This document shows positions 59,191-64,000 of a DNA stretch of 64,000 bases, in pieces. The notes beneath the pieces are model-generated. The model saw nothing but the letters and a program-made list of their open reading frames with translations. It did not search any database and was not told where the DNA came from. Within the stretch, counting starts at the first letter, position 1, and each line of letters starts with the position of its first letter. The stretch spans positions 19,080,797 through 19,144,796 of the forward strand of contig NC_080063.1 of NCBI RefSeq assembly GCF_026212465.1. The letters run 5' to 3'. A program made the position numbers and the translations under genes. The stretch is from Amaranthus tricolor (taxonomy: Eukaryota > Streptophyta > Magnoliopsida > Caryophyllales > Amaranthaceae).

Positions 59191-62100
59191 TAGATTTTGG
59201 GCTCGGGCCCAACCGAATGAGCTCATGAATGAAGCCTTGGGAGAATTATTGAAATAGATAAGATAAATTATTAAAAAAAGAAAAAGCATTGAATAAGACG
59301 AAAATTAACTTATTTCTAAAAGTAAGCGTCTAATTTTCAAACCTGGGGTTTGGTTCTGTTCACAGTTAGTAGTGCTTAATTTTTTTAAAAGTCAACAACC
59401 CTGTTCCCAGTTACTAACTGGGAACAGCTTCTTTGCCTTTTCAAAAAATTAAGCACTTGTTTGTAATTGCTATCTGCGAACAAAACTAAACCTCATGTTT
59501 GAAAATTAGATGCTTATTTTCCGAAATAAGTTAATTTTCGTCTTATTTCGTGCTTTTATTTAATAATTTATGTTATCTATTTCATTTTTTCGCCTTGGGA
59601 TGCTGTTGCTATTCATTACTTCTATTTGCTATGGATTCAAACTGGGCTATAGTTTTTCACTTAAGTGAAAATTTTAATTACTTGAAATTTACCTTATTAT
59701 TATAATATATGGTTTATTTTATTTGAGACAGATTCATATAATTAGTTTATTTTTGTAATTGATCACTTTAAAATTGTAAGCGATTATTTTAACATATTAA
59801 TTTACATAAGTCAGCTAACAAAAATGATCTCGCCATGAGATTATCTCATTTAAAAATATATGTATATAAGTCTACTCCTTATATTCTAATGAGCTTCCAA
59901 TGTTTTTCGTTTTAAATCAATTAATATGAATCTTAATGTATCTCCTAAAATACGATGTAAAGTCAACATAGAGCTTAGATCCACAGACTTTGTTTTTTCA
60001 ATTATTTTTAAAAAACATTAAGCTAGACTATAAAGGAAAACAGCATTATAATTATATTGAATGAAACCAATGTCAAATAAAAATTCTTATGTAAAACGGT
60101 TTCATCGTGAGACATTTTTTATATATGGGTTGAATAGTCAATCAATACAATTATTATTATATGAGCTCTTTGTTTTGAGGTTATCTCACCAAAAGACGAC
60201 CTCACACAAGAGTAATTCATATTAAATAAAAATTGACCCTTATATGGAAATGAACACTGAAAATAAACCCGAGCTCATCATGAACATGAGTTAACGATAC
60301 ATATGACAACATAAAAACGAAAGGAATGAGTATGACTAAATGTATGCTCTTTTTTTCCATTTGAAATTGCGATAAGAAAAGTTGACATAAATATTAAAAA
60401 GTGGCGAAGACATGTAAAATATAGAGATAATATTAAAAAAGAGGAGAAACGCATTGATGAGAATTAAATAATATAGAAAATTATGATAATAAATTACTTA
60501 TTAATTTTCTAATTAACAATTATTCATAAAAGTGTTACATGCACGTAGTTAACCATTAATTTAATCATAGCTAATACAAAAATTTTCATGTGTCTCATGG
60601 TAAAACCGCTTCATATAAGTTAATACAAATCAGTATAATATAAATTTTTTATTTTAAAGTCGTTATATAAAAAGAGAATTTCTTACTAACGCAACTTTAT
60701 TAATAGGCCAGGAATGGTCCAAGGTTGAGTACATTAATACTTGTTGGCATTGAATAACCTTTAAAACTGTTTGGTCATTTTCTCATGTCGTGGAAGTCAT
60801 GTTCTTACATCGACTTTTCCTTTCATTTCATATTCAACACTCTTTTTTTGTCCTTTTTTTCCTACTTTTTGAAAAAATTGGGTTATAGAATTGTGATATA
60901 CCGATATTAAAGAAAAAGATATTCGTTTTGTACTGCACCATTTTTTTAAATTCATCTCATACATTTTGTACCATAATGGTTTATTCGGTAATCTGTAAAT
61001 AATTCGAATAAAACTGATTTATAGTGTAAATTTTCATAATATGTATCATGTCATTTTCATGGTATGAAAGTTTAATCATAAAAAAGTTTTTTTCTTTACA
61101 ATTTTTCATTACTACTTAATACCACATATTCAAATGGTAATACAATAGAATAACTTTTGTGAAGAAAATAAGATTTTTGAAGGAGAATAACCATAATAAA
61201 TATTCCAACTAAAATTACACTAATACCAAATAGGCCATAAGTTCTCTTGTTCAAGATGTTTTTTCCCTTTTGCCATTTTGTTTTCTCTCTAGTTTATTAT
61301 TTCTTTTATCTATTTATTTTATGATTTCCACTTCCTTTTTTTCATATAAGTATTAAATTTTAATGAAAACGCAAAATTTAAGGTGATTGGATATTATGCT
61401 CTCATCGTCGATACTATTATCAAAATGTCAAATATAAATACATTCTTACATGGATCATAACTATTATAAAGAATTTAAATTTATTTCTCCATTCAAATCA
61501 TTTAATTAAAAACACTATAACATTAAATTATACAATATATAATATAAAAAATAACATTCAAGTTTTTTCAACAATTCAGCACATCCATTGACGAAGCCAC
61601 AAGGGGTGGACAGGGGTACGAGTAGGACGTACGACTTTGTGCCTACTTTCCAAGTCTATTATCACAACCTATTTATTTAGTACAGATTGAAATTTTTTTA
61701 AATTATGTAATGTCCTATTTATTTTTTGAACATTATTTATTTATCACTCTTAAATTGTATATGATTATTAATCTATGAGATAAAATATAGTTATGTAGGA
61801 TCTTATTTAAATCGTTTTAATGTAATGCATATTAATATTAACTTTTCATAATTTTTAATTATATATAATTAGATATATTAAAAACTGAATAAGTACATTA
61901 AATTAAATGTATAATGTAAATGAGACAGTTAAGATGAATAAGAAGGAGTAATATATAATTAGTAATGCTTAATATTTTCATGAACCCTCGACTATTTTTT
62001 CTATCTTCATTCAAAAGCAAATTGCAGATAGAATTGATAAAAATTTGGGGTTTGTAAAAATTCTCAATATAATTATGTCAATGACTAATATTTTGATTAA

Positions 62101-62865
62101 GTGAAAATAACAACAATCAACATATCATCATATCATATAATTAATTAATTCAGCAACCACTTAACACATGACGGCTTAAAAAAAAAAGAAGGTTGAAAAA
62201 TTCCTATAATTTGCTACATGTCACTTTGCTAATTTTTTTATTCCTTCATTAAATACCTATGTTTGACACATATAACTTCATTTAATTATCCCCTCAAATT
62301 ACTTTTATAACATTAATTTTTATAATAAAAATTATTACATTTTGTTATGTATATCTTATGATTTTAACTATTTAAAAAATTAATTTTTTGATAGGAGAAA
62401 AAAGCTGAGCATTTTGAAAGTCAAATTTAATACTTTGCATAATATGAGAGTTTTCTTATTTTCAAGCTAATTGTAATACGTTTATTTATAATGGCAATTT
62501 TGTTCAAAAATGGAATGTATTTAATTTAATAATAATAGTTGTCTGGTTTGTTTTTTTCCTTGCCTTTTATACACAATTTTTTTCTTATTTAAATACAATT
62601 ATTCTTAAAAACTAAAAATACTAAAAGCCTGAATTTTAAAATCTAAATTCAAGCCTTACAGTTTGATATAATTCTTTACATATTTTAAGGTTGTTTTGAA
62701 GGATAATAATAAAATTAATTTCACGAAAACCACTTTAGAAATAAAGATATGAAAAGTTTAAACAAAAAAAAAAAGGCTATGAAGAAAATATGTCGAAGGA
62801 ATTATGCCAAGAAAGTTAAAGCAATATGCTTTTATTTGAAGACTGGATTGTAACATGTAAGTATG
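59191..62865. other. AT-rich intergenic spacer
   Basis: No gene. Copies of the TCTCATGGTAAAACCG / TTTCATCGTGAGAC MITE-like family near 59720-59880, 60080-60230 and 60590-60620; a mariner-like MITE relative at about 61720-61952 ending GAATAAGAAGGAGTA. A short inverted repeat around 59280-59560 (GAAAATTAACTTATTTC and its reverse) suggests a further small MITE. Confidence 0.5.
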
Positions 62866-62867
62866 TG

Positions 62868-64000
<1,133 letters not shown>

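Overview
This window is eukaryotic plant nuclear DNA. Its genes have many GT-AG introns, AT-rich spacers, plant-only families (plastid glucose transporter, PAM68-like protein, LRK10L and LRR receptor kinases) and many plant DNA transposons. It is a eudicot. The plastid glucose transporter rebuilds to 551 residues and would fit a Caryophyllales/chenopod-type genome, but that placement is weak inference.

Left part (1-21 kb). A five-exon ABHD17-type alpha/beta hydrolase gene (614-5830, minus) has introns holding a SINE with a 15-bp target duplication, an RTE-type LINE remnant and a 213-214-bp tandem repeat. About 5 kb of AT-rich spacer follows. Next is a 3.66-kb Mutator-like element (11582-15239) in which a truncated transposase and a truncated plant-mobile-domain gene face each other; it carries very GC-rich perfect palindromes. 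A 1.7-kb CACTA element (16445-18162) with a 3-bp target duplication comes next, then a short intronless gene of unknown function (20644-21141, minus).

Middle (21.8-41 kb). A PIF/Harbinger transposon (21886-26773) is apparently complete: TAA target duplication, inverted termini, intact DDE transposase and intact MYB/SANT-like second protein, with a smaller element nested near its left end. Then come two receptor-kinase genes on the minus strand. The first is an LRK10L-type kinase (29959-32970) that rebuilds cleanly. The second (34896-38476) is the most unusual locus here: a LYM2/CEBiP-like LysM exon is phase-compatible with a downstream exon encoding a TMK-type LRR ectodomain, a membrane span and an S-domain-type non-RD kinase. 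This single long frame is broken once, by a TAA in the LRR region. A PAM68-like plastid gene (39708-40316) follows.

Right part (41-64 kb). A FYVE+SYLF phosphoinositide-binding protein gene (41085-44532, with a 5' UTR exon near 46.6 kb) and a 13-exon plastidic glucose transporter gene (48920-55248, one GC-AG intron, four hAT-type MITEs with 8-bp target duplications) lie on the minus strand. A second Mutator-like element (56885-59181, perfect 9-bp target duplication) carries a GRF-type zinc-finger gene with its own TATA box and an internally deleted transposase. The rest is AT-rich spacer with MITEs and TA microsatellites.

The host genes have no shared pathway. Two act in the chloroplast (sugar export, photosystem assembly), two are surface receptors, and two act at membranes (acyl-protein hydrolase type, PI3P-binding type). 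No CRISPR, rRNA, functional tRNA or complete LTR retrotransposon was seen. Exon boundaries were set by hand from GT/AG sites, reading phase and family similarity; all full models sum to multiples of three.
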